Shown one piece after another: positions 52,033 to 60,964 of a DNA stretch of 64,000 nucleotides (positions within the stretch are counted from its first letter, which is position 1; each line of letters opens with the position of its first letter). Position numbers and translations under genes: made by a program. Source of the stretch: Nitrosomonas nitrosa (GTDB lineage Bacteria; Pseudomonadota; Gammaproteobacteria; Burkholderiales; Nitrosomonadaceae). A model generated the notes under the pieces. That model ran no database searches, was not told the DNA's origin, and saw nothing but the letters and a program-made list of their open reading frames with translations. The stretch spans positions 153,834 to 217,833 of the forward strand of contig NZ_QAOO01000001.1 of the NCBI RefSeq assembly GCF_003051105.1, in the 5' to 3' direction.

Positions 52033-53628
52033 CTATACTTGTCCGCGCAAGGCAGCCAATTTGAGCTGTTTACGCAGGTCTTTGCTATCTATATTCATGA
52101 GCTGAGCAGCCCGGTCTTCGAGCATGGCGGCCAATGCTTTTTTTTCTTCTTCGCTCCAATCGGGGTTTTCCAACGCATGCAGGGCAAGTTTCTTAATTCG
52201 GCTATTATAAAAATGATTGCCCTTATCTATTTTACGACCTGTTAACAGACGTTTGTCGATTTCGTCACGCAGTTGTGCAATTTGTCGCATGTTTTCAGTC
52301 ATGCTGGCCAGTTCAGCCTCTTTGGCTTGCGCTGCTTCTTCTTTGATGCGGGCAGCCTCTGCGGCTTGCTGACGTTTTTGCTCTGACAACATTTTAATAG
52401 CTTGCTGCTGTTGGCGTGCTTGTTCTACTTGCTCAAGCCGCTCCATCTGCTTCTCGCGCAATGTGTCTGTGTAAGGCCGGACTTTGTTGCGTGCGGCGAT
52501 GGAAAGATACTGGTATTCATCCTGGCAGGATTCGACCCATAACCAGCCGAAAGGCAGTAGTCCGCTTATCGCTTGTTTGCGTTCGCTAGCAAAGCGTTTC
52601 TCGGTGGTTTCGCTGCGGTAAGAGGGCGGTGCGCCTTTTTTGCCTTGGATTTTGATATGGCGTATATTATTCAATGTTACTGATTCCGCACCGGAATGCT
52701 TACCAACGCGCAATAGAAAACCCTGGCAGTTTGCGCGCAGCTCACCAAATTCATTAACAAGCAAGTCACTCACTGTGTGTTGCCACTCCGTATCGAGCAT
52801 GCTGGCAAGGTGCGTATGTACAAGCTCGGCCTCGAGTTGTGGCCAGTAGAAGGCATTGCAGGCATCGCAAAGCGTTTGCCAATTTAGCTGACTTTTATCA
52901 TCTCTATGGATACGGATCTCGCTAATGAAGGCATCGGCTAGCAAGCCGGGAATAGTTTCGAGAAAAACGCCAAGTTCGGCTTCTTTTAATTGACTTAGCT
53001 TTTTTTTCTTACTGATCGCATAGAGGATATGAGTCGGTGCATGCTCATCGCTAGGGTGAGCATCCGCGATATGCAAATAGCGGAATGGGTCTTCTTGAAA
53101 TGATTCAAATTCCAGTAATTTTTGTTCGAGTTTACGGGGGGGATAACGTTCATCGATTTTCTCAAGTCGTTGCAATGGTTTTCTGCAATTGATTCTATCG
53201 AGCCAGGCAGTCCGGATGCTGCCCTTGAGCGAACTACCGGGTAAGTAAGGAGAAAAATCGATAGGCCGGTAGGCGGTGCGCGCGATTTGAAATTGATTTT
53301 TATTGTCGCTCTGGCCGGCCATTTGTTCATAGGTTTGTGCAATTTCATTTGCCACGCCAACAATATGGCTGGCGAGTGAAGCGAAGTCTTGCCGGTTCGA
53401 TTTGAAAAACCGCTGGATAGTGTCGAGTGTATAACATTTTCCGAGTTCGTCACGACGCTTGTCATCCAGCACATCGGCCAAAACAGCCATATCGAGATAG
53501 TGCAACAAGTTATCCTTGATCACGAAATTGGTCGGAATATAATCCTCATCGCAGCCGATATGGATCGGCGATAAGGGTGTTAGGGTAATGTGCCGGTGGT
53601 CGACTTTATTATCGTTGTCGTTAATCAT
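52033..53628 (-). CDS. csm5: Type III-A RAMP protein Csm5 with long coiled-coil tail
   Basis: Caps the 3' end of the crRNA in the Csm complex and helps recruit trimming nucleases. RAMP core: ITLTPLSPIHIGCDEDYIP at the N-terminus and SPYLPGSSLKGSIRTAWLD near residue 125, where the glycine-rich loop is typical. At 531 residues it is longer than common Csm5 proteins of roughly 350-400. The extra length lies mainly in a C-terminal, Gln/Lys/Ala-rich predicted coiled coil from about residue 400 (RLEQVEQARQQQQAIKML, AARIKEEAAQAKEAELASM). It overlaps csm4 by 8 bases. Confidence 0.88.
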   Translation of the reverse strand: MINDNDNKVDHRHITLTPLSPIHIGCDEDYIPTNFVIKDNLLHYLDMAVLADVLDDKRRDELGKCYTLDTIQRFFKSNRQDFASLASHIVGVANEIAQTYEQMAGQSDNKNQFQIARTAYRPIDFSPYLPGSSLKGSIRTAWLDRINCRKPLQRLEKIDERYPPRKLEQKLLEFESFQEDPFRYLHIADAHPSDEHAPTHILYAISKKKKLSQLKEAELGVFLETIPGLLADAFISEIRIHRDDKSQLNWQTLCDACNAFYWPQLEAELVHTHLASMLDTEWQHTVSDLLVNEFGELRANCQGFLLRVGKHSGAESVTLNNIRHIKIQGKKGAPPSYRSETTEKRFASERKQAISGLLPFGWLWVESCQDEYQYLSIAARNKVRPYTDTLREKQMERLEQVEQARQQQQAIKMLSEQKRQQAAEAARIKEEAAQAKEAELASMTENMRQIAQLRDEIDKRLLTGRKIDKGNHFYNSRIKKLALHALENPDWSEEEKKALAAMLEDRAAQLMNIDSKDLRKQLKLAALRGQV

Positions 53629-54577
53629 ACAGATTCCATTTTAAATTGACTACGGGCGCATAACCTTGTTGCACGGTAGCGGGCTCGCTAAGGGAAAGTT
53701 CGCCGTTACCACCCAGACCTTGGCCGATAAATAGCGTATCCGTAGGTTTAGCTGCTGTAAAAATGGCCCCGGTAGCCGCTAGTAGGACAGGGTTCTTGAA
53801 AGGATTGGATGCGAGCGCGTGATGGCTGCCATGCCGACCAAAACGGGTAATCACGCGCCAGAAGCTATTATCGGCGTCGAATCCCAGTCCTTGTGGCGCA
53901 CACGGTGCGAGCGTCCAGAAAGCGTTAGCTTTGCCGGGTGACACTGTACTAGCAAAACGGTAAGGCTCGATCGCGTCGATACTGAATTTACCCAACCCGA
54001 TACTGGCGTCACGGCCATAACCATGTATGCCAATCATCTGTAGCAAGCTTCTTAGCATTTCGATTGGTAGGCGGGATTCATCCAACACCAAATAAAGATC
54101 AATCAATTGATTTTGTGCAAAAAATATTTGCCGCTGAGTATAAGGTGCAAATTCACCAGTACCAGTGGTGCCTGTGATTCGATTGAGCGTGTTATGGGCT
54201 TGGACGCTTTCCACAGGTTTTTTTGCGTAAGCTTCCTCGTCTGATTTGGCTTCCGCTAGCATAGATTTGAGTGGTTTGCCAACAGCATCGAGAGGAATCC
54301 AGCGTTTATGCTTGAGCGCTTTGCGGTCTCCTGCATTTGGAGCGCCGTCGAACAATTGGGGCAAAGTAGGTTTTGGCAGGAAACCTTGCGGAAAGCCATC
54401 TGAGACAACCAGCCATGGATTGCCAGTGGTGTAACCGGTGAGCAGTCGTTGTAATTCAGCTTCACCCAATTGCTCACGCACTGCCCAACAGCATTGACCA
54501 AACAGGGTGTCGCCTGCTAATGGTGTACCCAAAGCGGTATGCAAGCACAACCGGGTGCGATAGAGGGTGTGAGCCAT
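53621..54577 (-). CDS. csm4: Type III-A RAMP protein Csm4
   Basis: Binds the 5' handle of the crRNA and contacts Cas10. It has 318 residues with the opening HTLYRTRLCLHTALGTPLAGDTLFGQCCWA, the usual Csm4 N-terminus, an internal RNRITGTTGTGEFAPYTQRQIFF-like segment, and a C-terminal glycine-rich loop (GQGLGGNGELSL). ATG 54577 follows the csm3 stop by one base (TGATATG), so the pair is translationally coupled; a longer frame from 54646 would run into csm3. Confidence 0.9.
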   Translation of the reverse strand: MAHTLYRTRLCLHTALGTPLAGDTLFGQCCWAVREQLGEAELQRLLTGYTTGNPWLVVSDGFPQGFLPKPTLPQLFDGAPNAGDRKALKHKRWIPLDAVGKPLKSMLAEAKSDEEAYAKKPVESVQAHNTLNRITGTTGTGEFAPYTQRQIFFAQNQLIDLYLVLDESRLPIEMLRSLLQMIGIHGYGRDASIGLGKFSIDAIEPYRFASTVSPGKANAFWTLAPCAPQGLGFDADNSFWRVITRFGRHGSHHALASNPFKNPVLLAATGAIFTAAKPTDTLFIGQGLGGNGELSLSEPATVQQGYAPVVNLKWNLYD

Positions 54578-54578
54578 A

Positions 54579-55310
54579 TCAGGCAACCCCGACCATGCTG
54601 GCAAAGGGCTGAATCTGGTCAAGGCGTGCTTGCAGCGGCTCGTCATCCATTTTTAAATCAAGGAATCTGATCTTGCCATAACCGCGCGAACCGGAACCGC
54701 CAAGGCTGTCGTGTTCCAGCAGTTTGAGACCATCCAGCACGATATTCAACAGGTCTTCATCATCATGTACTTTGAGGCTCAGCCGGAAGTCGAATTGTGC
54801 GCCTGCCACTACGCGCTCGGTCTGGCGGATTGCACCATTTGCCGCAACGCCTTTGATACGGTCGATGCTATTTTCTGTTTTGGCCTCGGTTGCAGAAGTA
54901 TGCTCACCCAAATCCTCTTTTTTCCATTTTTCATTTAATAGGCAATCCCAGAATGCTAGGCGGGTTGGGCCAATTTTGTTTGCAATTGCGTCTGTATTAC
55001 TCCCCGGTGCGCCGCCGAACAGCTTAAGCAGGTCGCGTGCTTGTGGCGTGTCAATATCTTTTAAATGTTGGAATGAGAACGGCTTGCCACCAGTTATGAT
55101 TGGATCAACCAGACCAAACCGCCATTCAAGTAAGCTGCGCATCTTGCCTTTAAGCGATGAACCAGGAATATAAGGCAAGCCGGAGACCGGGTCTTTGATC
55201 ACGGTATTATCGATGCCGCCGATGCGCATTTCGCTATCGCCGCCACCGATATGGAGGCCGGATTTGAGTTCGATTATGCCTTTGATTTGCAGGATACGGG
55301 TCAATTGCAC
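54579..55310 (-). CDS. csm3: Type III-A backbone RAMP and target RNase Csm3
   Basis: Multiple copies form the Csm backbone and cut target RNA every six bases. It has 243 residues with an RRM opening (LTRILQIKGIIELKSGLHIGGG), the probable catalytic Asp34 in RIGGIDNTVIKDP (matching Asp33 of characterised Csm3), PGSSLKGKMRSLLEWRFG, and a C-terminal GGSGSRGYGKIRF loop. GTG 55310 is chosen: AAAGGA lies nine bases upstream and the N-terminus fits the family; the frame is open further upstream but would overlap csm2. Confidence 0.93.
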   Translation of the reverse strand: MQLTRILQIKGIIELKSGLHIGGGDSEMRIGGIDNTVIKDPVSGLPYIPGSSLKGKMRSLLEWRFGLVDPIITGGKPFSFQHLKDIDTPQARDLLKLFGGAPGSNTDAIANKIGPTRLAFWDCLLNEKWKKEDLGEHTSATEAKTENSIDRIKGVAANGAIRQTERVVAGAQFDFRLSLKVHDDEDLLNIVLDGLKLLEHDSLGGSGSRGYGKIRFLDLKMDDEPLQARLDQIQPFASMVGVA

Positions 55311-55335
55311 TTTTTCTGTCCTTTTTAAATGATGT

Positions 55336-55800
55336 TTAGCCGCGCAGGCCTTTAAGAAAACCGAGCATTGCTTCGAAATGCAGTTTGAAATGATTGAGCG
55401 CCTGAGCGTCGGTGGAGGCCTTGATGCCCTCCTTGAACCAGTGTTCAAACTTATCCCCTACAAGTTTGGGTTTGCGTCCTTTTGCATAAGCAACTTTTGC
55501 ATTCATCATGCGAAGAAAAGGTTCAAACTTTTTGAATGCTTCCTTATCTTTGATACGTTGTTGCCAACTGACCAATTCATCATAAAAGTGGCGGATTTGA
55601 GTGGATTTGTTGCAGCTACCCACTTTGCCTTCTTCTGCTAATTCGGTTGCCACTTCTTCTGCCCAGGTATCGAAAAGCTCGCCCGGTACAGTTTGAAAAG
55701 CAGTTACAAATTTTGAGGAAATATCATTGATTCTTGAGTCGCTCAATTTCTGAGTGTTATTTTTTTCAACGGAAGCTTTTCCCCGATTTGAATAGGACAT
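55336..55800 (-). CDS. csm2: Type III-A small subunit Csm2
   Basis: An all-helical 154-residue protein forming the belly filament of the Csm complex. It has VGSCNKSTQIRHFYDELVSW, FEPFLRMMNAKVAYAKGR and ALNHFKLHFEAMLGFLKGL, the three helices expected of Csm2. The first 25 residues are polar and probably disordered. AAGGAG precedes the ATG. It starts 62 bases from the palindrome at 55863, suggesting that csm2-csm3-csm4-csm5-cas6 has its own promoter separate from cas10. Confidence 0.9.
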   Translation of the reverse strand: MSYSNRGKASVEKNNTQKLSDSRINDISSKFVTAFQTVPGELFDTWAEEVATELAEEGKVGSCNKSTQIRHFYDELVSWQQRIKDKEAFKKFEPFLRMMNAKVAYAKGRKPKLVGDKFEHWFKEGIKASTDAQALNHFKLHFEAMLGFLKGLRG

Positions 55801-55862
55801 ATTCGATCTCCTTAGCTTTATTTTGATGTTATTTTATCGATTTCTTTGGAACTGTCTTGACT

Positions 55863-55874
55863 GGCAAGCTTGCC
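55863..55874. promoter_or_regulatory. CRISPR-locus palindrome, copy 3 (before csm2)
   Basis: Perfect GGCAAGCTTGCC, one base past the cas10 stop codon and 62 bases before the csm2 ATG. Its place between two genes of what is usually one operon argues for a regulatory role. Confidence 0.65.
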
Positions 55875-55875
55875 A

Positions 55876-58545
55876 TTACTCCCGATTGCTATAAAGCAGA
55901 ATGGATAACGGCAATCGATAAGCACCTTGATGGTCGTCGAGCGCATTGGCAAATTCCTGATTGATTGCTTCCTGCAACTGTTTGCGCCGATTGTTGGTAT
56001 TTGCGTCGCCGTTTGATTTGATCCGATCACCGATGAATCGGGCAGTCCGATAAACAAGCTGTGAGCGCCACAAACTGTCTTCAGGCTTTCTTCCAAGTCT
56101 AGCGCGTTCGGCTTTGTCTGCAAGTTGCAGCAGGTCGTAGAGATAGCCGGTAGAGAGTTTGGCTCCATGCTCTTCGGCTTGCGCAAGCAAATCCTGGAGT
56201 TGATTGGTGCACTCGGTCAGCAGCGCATGCCAGTCCTGCCAGCTTACGGTTTGGCTCCAAAGAGTGACGGCATTCTTGGATTTGCCTGCTTTGTTCTGAT
56301 ATGCCTTGGATTGTTCCAGAGCTGCTTCTGCCGATCGTGCCAGATGCCGTGCAGGAACTTTAGGCTGGGTCATGCTTAAACCTGCAGAAAAGGTGATGCC
56401 TGGATTGACGACGTAGTGCTCGAAGTGCTTTTGCATTTCTCCAGCCAGTGTGATGGTCGAATGCCACGGGCCGATCAAGAAGAAGTCATCCCCACCGGCA
56501 AATACAGTATAGGTGTTGCAGTAGCGGTCGACATCTTTGCTGTCCTTACCGTGCTCACAGAACCAGGGTAACCACATGGCAAAAAACAGGTTGACTTGAC
56601 GTGAAAGTGACGCCCATTTCGCGAAAGTAGGTCTTTCCAATCCCTTTTGGAAAAGCATGCCGAGATTGTCAATATCGCCCTTGAGCGTTACCAGCGCGAT
56701 TTCTCCACGCCACTGCCCATTTTCTTTAAGTTGACGGTCCTCGCAGGCTAGGTGATGCAAGGTTTTGATTGGATATTTCTGATCGAAATCCACCTCATCC
56801 TGCCAACGTCCGTATTTGTCTGAAGTGGCTTTGTCAGCTTGATCGAAATATGGCACATAGGTGTTGACGAATCGTTTGGCGAAGCCATCAAATACTTTGC
56901 CGTCTTCATCGGATGGGCTGAAATCCCAGCAGCGGATCAGTTTGTGCGCTTTCGCCAATTGACCGTAATGGCCGGATGCATCCGCATCATCCACAAAGGT
57001 AATGCGCCAGTCAAAGTAATCCAATCCCAGCGATTTGTGTTTTAGTGAATCAGCATCACGGCTGATCAATACTCTGGCGCGCTGGGTGAGCGCTTTACCG
57101 ATTTCAATTTGATCCCGGGCGAGATGGCTAACAGCATAACCAGGGGAACCTGATTCAGCAGGATAACGACCTTCAGCAGGATAACGCCCATTGATTTTAC
57201 AAACTCCAAGTTCGCTATTGAATCGGTGCAGAAAATCGCTGAATATGACTGGGCTTTTGGCATTGCAAAGATCGAAGCGCCGGAGTTTGGTTATATCCAG
57301 CGCTTCGAACAGACGTGTGGTGAGTTCTTTGAAGCGCTTCTGTGCGAAATCGTTGCAACTGGCGGGTGTGACCGCTAACCCGATGCCGATTTCACCATAG
57401 GTATGTCGAAGACACCAGTCATTGAATGTGCGTCGGGCATTTTCAACAGCTTCATGTGCTTGAGCAGTATTAGGCGCAACAATCAAAAATTTACCAGCGG
57501 CGTTGATGATTTGGCTGGTAGGCGGCAGTGACAATTTATCCAGCAGCGTAAGTGCGGCGCATTCGGTCAGCAGGCTCACTTGAAACGAGCGGCCGCGCAA
57601 TAGCTTGTGCGCATGTTTGTTGGTTTCGCCACCTTCAGCGAAGATGAAGTTCTGAATGCCAAAGAAATCGCCTTGAATGAGCAAGAATTTTTCTTCATCC
57701 CAGCCATTTTTTAGATCGGCAACGGTTTCCTTTCCTTGCTCGTGATGCCAACGCCAGAGCGCAGCAGCGAGCGCCGCAGTTGCTTTGGAATGATCGTACA
57801 GTGAGACTTCTGGTTTGACACCAAAGGCAGTAGCAGCGGGTATGGCATGGCAAACGGTCAGCCACAACGCATCGAAGTGATCGAGCCAAAGGGGCAAATT
57901 GGCGCAGTGTGAAGGTGGAATTTGTTTCAAGCCATTCAGCAATGCATCCCATAGCCGATGGTATTGCGCGCGGGCGGTGGCATCGTCGTCCGGCGTGCAA
58001 TCGGATTGAGGAAACAGAGATTGGGGTGAGAGCAGTTCCAGCGGATAACGCCATGCGAGCATTCCCTCTTCAATTTCACCTTTGTCGATCTGTTCGAACA
58101 GGGTCAGCAGGCGTGCGCGGTAATGATTATCACGTTCCCGAACGCTGTTATATTGCTTATCGAATTCATCGCGTTCGAAACCGGAAGCGACTCGGTCAGC
58201 AGTCGCCACAACCCATTGCAGAAAGGTGTCTGGTTTGTGGTGTGCCGCTGCAGCATTAACTACCGAATCAGGCAAATTGGCGTCAGTTTCAATCGATACA
58301 AATGGCGGGCAGTTTCCCCTGAGTTCGGGGAAGTGACCAGTCGCTTCGATTGCATCCCAGGCGATACCGGTGTAGGCCGCATGGATATGACTATGATAGC
58401 CACCATTATCCTGCCAAGGACAGTAGAGAGTTTTATGTGCATCAAGCCGTCCTTCATGATCGATATTGGCACGTTCGGCAAGTTTGCCTAAATCGTGTAA
58501 ATAAGCGCTTAGTGCAACACGGGTTGTGGCATCGAGTAAGTTCAT
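55876..58545 (-). CDS. cas10: Cas10/Csm1, HD nuclease and cyclic-oligoadenylate synthase
   Basis: An 889-residue signature subunit of type III systems. HD nuclease motif at residues 17-18 (YLHDLGKLAERA), with a further AAAHHKPDT segment. The second palm domain has the GGDD motif at 684-687 (VFAGGDDFFLIG), needed to make cyclic oligoadenylates once target RNA is bound. LKGDIDNLGMLFQKG (about 625) is the other polymerase strand. Both the DNase and the synthase appear intact. Products would activate the CARF proteins at 46378 and 45281. A repeat of GRYPAE occurs near residue 460, from a small in-frame duplication. The ATG at 58545 has only a weak ribosome site. Confidence 0.95.
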   Translation of the reverse strand: MNLLDATTRVALSAYLHDLGKLAERANIDHEGRLDAHKTLYCPWQDNGGYHSHIHAAYTGIAWDAIEATGHFPELRGNCPPFVSIETDANLPDSVVNAAAAHHKPDTFLQWVVATADRVASGFERDEFDKQYNSVRERDNHYRARLLTLFEQIDKGEIEEGMLAWRYPLELLSPQSLFPQSDCTPDDDATARAQYHRLWDALLNGLKQIPPSHCANLPLWLDHFDALWLTVCHAIPAATAFGVKPEVSLYDHSKATAALAAALWRWHHEQGKETVADLKNGWDEEKFLLIQGDFFGIQNFIFAEGGETNKHAHKLLRGRSFQVSLLTECAALTLLDKLSLPPTSQIINAAGKFLIVAPNTAQAHEAVENARRTFNDWCLRHTYGEIGIGLAVTPASCNDFAQKRFKELTTRLFEALDITKLRRFDLCNAKSPVIFSDFLHRFNSELGVCKINGRYPAEGRYPAESGSPGYAVSHLARDQIEIGKALTQRARVLISRDADSLKHKSLGLDYFDWRITFVDDADASGHYGQLAKAHKLIRCWDFSPSDEDGKVFDGFAKRFVNTYVPYFDQADKATSDKYGRWQDEVDFDQKYPIKTLHHLACEDRQLKENGQWRGEIALVTLKGDIDNLGMLFQKGLERPTFAKWASLSRQVNLFFAMWLPWFCEHGKDSKDVDRYCNTYTVFAGGDDFFLIGPWHSTITLAGEMQKHFEHYVVNPGITFSAGLSMTQPKVPARHLARSAEAALEQSKAYQNKAGKSKNAVTLWSQTVSWQDWHALLTECTNQLQDLLAQAEEHGAKLSTGYLYDLLQLADKAERARLGRKPEDSLWRSQLVYRTARFIGDRIKSNGDANTNNRRKQLQEAINQEFANALDDHQGAYRLPLSILLYSNRE

Positions 58546-58703
58546 GTGTTTTGTTCTTGATTATTTTTGTTACAAAAAAGTATCTTTTATTTTAATAATT
58601 AGATTTTGCCTTTCATTGAGTGAATATATGGTTTAAAAAGGCTTATTTAGTGTGTTATTTGTGGTTTGCTAAGTTAATTGAACTAGTCGATGGAAGCAAT
58701 TTT

Positions 58704-58715
58704 GGCAAGCTTGCC
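58704..58715. promoter_or_regulatory. CRISPR-locus palindrome, copy 4 (before cas10)
   Basis: GGCAAGCTTGCC within the 16-bp perfect palindrome TTGGCAAGCTTGCCAA (58702-58717), 158 bases upstream of the cas10 ATG. It is the fullest of the four copies. Confidence 0.65.
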
Positions 58716-58824
58716 AATAGTATTAGGATATGCAGGTACCGATATATCCAGAGTATCCGGTCTGAGAGTAGTTGAGCAGTCTTTTCAAACAAAAATATGG
58801 AGGGTTGTGTAGCTGGAAATTAGA

Positions 58825-58855
58825 CATCGCTCAACCTTGGACAGATTGAGCGATG
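58825..58855. terminator. Hairpin downstream of BON lipoprotein gene
   Basis: CATCGCTCAA (58825-58834) pairs perfectly with TTGAGCGATG (58846-58855), loop of 11 bases, about 97 bases past the BON gene stop. No T run on either strand, so a terminator role is tentative. Confidence 0.4.
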
Positions 58856-58951
58856 CTATTGGCATGATATTAGAATGAAACTGTTGAGTTGCTATTAAGC
58901 TATAAAACTCATTATTGAAGAGTGCTGGTGTTTTGCCTACAGATTATCGGC

Positions 58952-59302
58952 TTATAGATCACCCTTGGTGCGAATTTGATTGTCCACTTTCTTGACACCG
59001 TCAACGAGCCAAGCTTGCATAACAACTTGATCGACTAGAGTGGGGTTGTCGACCATACCAATGATCGTGATCTCACCATTCTTTACATCGATGTTGAGTA
59101 CCAGATCTTTCAGATTGGGGTCTGCAGATAATCTTGATTTGAGATTGTTAAGAATCGAATTGTCGTCGTAATGCGGTCCTTCGGCAGGTGTAACCCAGGA
59201 CTCATGGACGCGTTCCGAGTCACCGCAACCGGTTATGGCAATTAGACTGAAAATACTTACACAAAGACAGATTGCCGTTCGTACCTTGTTTTGAAACTTC
59301 AT
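58952..59302 (-). CDS. BON-domain lipoprotein
   Basis: A 116-residue lipoprotein: signal peptide with lipobox IAITGC, a short linker, then one BON domain (NSILNNLKSRLSADPNLKDL, NIDVKNGEITIIGMVDNP, GVKKVDNQI). BON domains bind phospholipid and are common in periplasmic proteins protecting against osmotic or envelope stress. ATG 59302 has AAGGAG eight bases upstream; an upstream in-frame start at 59362 would add a basic stretch that is not part of a signal peptide. Single-BON length is short compared with OsmY (two domains). Confidence 0.85.
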   Translation of the reverse strand: MKFQNKVRTAICLCVSIFSLIAITGCGDSERVHESWVTPAEGPHYDDNSILNNLKSRLSADPNLKDLVLNIDVKNGEITIIGMVDNPTLVDQVVMQAWLVDGVKKVDNQIRTKGDL

Positions 59303-59378
59303 ATGATTTCTCCTTACAAGTTGTTTCAATATTATAGTGGGGAGGCGTCGCTTAAATGTCAATGAGACGATATGTCGC

Positions 59379-60326
59379 TCAATTCGTGGTTCTTAAATAA
59401 GCGATGATTTGGTGAGATAAGTTTTGATCGAGGCAATCGAAGACTCGATAGTCTGTCATGCTGCGTAACCAGGTTAGCTGCCGTTTGGCTAGTTGCCGTG
59501 TTGCTGCGATACCCATGTCCTGCATTTGTGTGAAACTGATTTGGTTATCCAGATAGCTATAAACCTGCCGGTAACCGACGCAACGCATGGAAGGCGTATT
59601 GGCATGGATGTCATATCGATTTCGTAGCGAGCGTACTTCCTCGATTAATCCCATTGCGATCATTTTTTCAAAACGAAGGTGAATGCGTTCATGTAGCACT
59701 TTACGGTCACTGGGTAATAGCGCCATGCTGGTCAACCGATAGGGCAGATGTAATGCTTTGGGTTCTAAAATGATCGCGGACAGTGGTTTACCTGTCAAAT
59801 AATAGACTTCCAATGCGCGCTGGATGCGCTGGCTATCATTCGGCTCAATACGAGCCGCGCTGAGGGGATCAACTTTTTGCAAAGTTTCATGCAGGCTTGG
59901 CCAACCCTTTTCATCAGCCTCCATCTCGATGTTTTTACGTACATGCTCATTTGCAGAGGGAAGTTCGGAGAGCCCTTCTTTCAAAGCTTTGAAATAAAGC
60001 ATAGTACCGCCAACTAATAACGGAATTTTCCCTCTGGTTGTGATGTCATTCATTTTTATGAGCGCATCTTCGCGAAATCGTGCTGCTGAATAATGCTGGT
60101 CTGGATCGATTAAGTCGATAAGATGGTGAGGTATAGCGGCTTGTGTTTCTTTGTCAGGCTTAGCGCTGCCTATATCCATTTCTCGATAGACTTGGGCCGA
60201 ATCGACGCTGATGATTTCAACAGGAAAATGCCGTGCTATTTCAATGGCAATATTGGATTTCCCACTTGCTGTTGGCCCCATCAGGAGTATGGCAGGCGGG
60301 TATTTTTCTTGAATGTGCTTATTCAC
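59379..60326 (-). CDS. miaA: tRNA dimethylallyltransferase
   Basis: Adds a dimethylallyl group to A37 of tRNAs that read UNN codons. It has 315 residues with P-loop GPTASGKS, followed by SVDSAQVYREMDIGSAKP (catalytic Asp and the Gln-Tyr recognition), the IPHHLID segment, LLVGGTMLYFKAL, and the DSQRIQRALEVYYLTGKPLS motif. GTG 60326 gives the usual short N-terminus before the P-loop; a TTG start at 60380 is also open but overlong. hfq, its common neighbour, is not here. Confidence 0.93.
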   Translation of the reverse strand: MNKHIQEKYPPAILLMGPTASGKSNIAIEIARHFPVEIISVDSAQVYREMDIGSAKPDKETQAAIPHHLIDLIDPDQHYSAARFREDALIKMNDITTRGKIPLLVGGTMLYFKALKEGLSELPSANEHVRKNIEMEADEKGWPSLHETLQKVDPLSAARIEPNDSQRIQRALEVYYLTGKPLSAIILEPKALHLPYRLTSMALLPSDRKVLHERIHLRFEKMIAMGLIEEVRSLRNRYDIHANTPSMRCVGYRQVYSYLDNQISFTQMQDMGIAATRQLAKRQLTWLRSMTDYRVFDCLDQNLSHQIIAYLRTTN

Positions 60327-60470
60327 TATACAGATAAGTGATTGGTTATCAGTTACAATACATGAGCAGAGCCTAAGCAAAAGCTAAACTATGAGAGTAA
60401 AGATAGTCGGCATTGCAGGCGGCTCGAAAATCGCTGTAGGCAGGTTTCCAACATTTAATAGGAAGAAAAA

Positions 60471-60662
60471 TTGAAGATTTTCGCCATCTTACTATTGTTA
60501 ATAATACTATACAGTCTTGGCTCCGCGCTTTATTACATGCTGAAAGATCAGGGGAACAGTACCCGCATGGTCAAATCATTAACGGTGCGGATCGCGTTGT
60601 CGATTATCCTTTTTATTATATTAATGGTTTCGACCTATATAAATTATATTTATAAGGGCTGA
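60471..60662 (+). CDS. DUF2909-type twin-transmembrane protein
   Basis: A 63-residue membrane protein with two hydrophobic helices (IFAILLLLIILYSLGSALYYML and ALSIILFIILMVSTYINYI) around a polar turn (KDQGNSTRM). Size and pattern match the DUF2909 family of betaproteobacteria and gammaproteobacteria, often near cytochrome oxidase genes; no such gene is seen here. The start is TTG at 60471 with AGGAAGA upstream. Role unknown. Confidence 0.8.
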   Translation: MKIFAILLLLIILYSLGSALYYMLKDQGNSTRMVKSLTVRIALSIILFIILMVSTYINYIYKG

Positions 60663-60964
60663 TTGCCCGTTTTTTACCCCTGGTATTTGGGTAACATCAA
60701 TAAATATTGAACTCCAGCTATTTCTAATTTTTGGCTGATGCCTCCTTGTCCTCATTTTCTAGAGAAATTAATGAGGGTGAAGTGGCAGAAACCTCTGGAA
60801 GTAGCGTGATTTATTTAGCCTTAACTCCATATTGTTCGTCAGCGATTGTCAAAGACTGACGGCATCTGGTGTGCGTTGGAGAAGTTAGCCAAGTTACGAG
60901 GTGCTTTAATGCGGCAATCCACTACGAAATGATATCCATAAATATCAGTTAGGTTTACAAGAAA
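60663..60964. other. Gene-free stretch before the antiporter gene
   Basis: 302 bases. A weak hairpin TTACCC (60674-60679) and GGGTAA (60689-60694) follows the DUF2909 gene after a T run. The rest has no clear feature and probably contains the promoter of the antiporter. Confidence 0.5.

Larger units (their letters stand above)
58546..58951. other. Upstream region of the CRISPR locus
   Basis: 406 gene-free bases between cas10 and the BON lipoprotein gene. It holds the palindrome at 58704, an AT-rich stretch nearer to cas10 that should contain its promoter, and the hairpin at 58825. Nothing else stands out. Confidence 0.6.
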
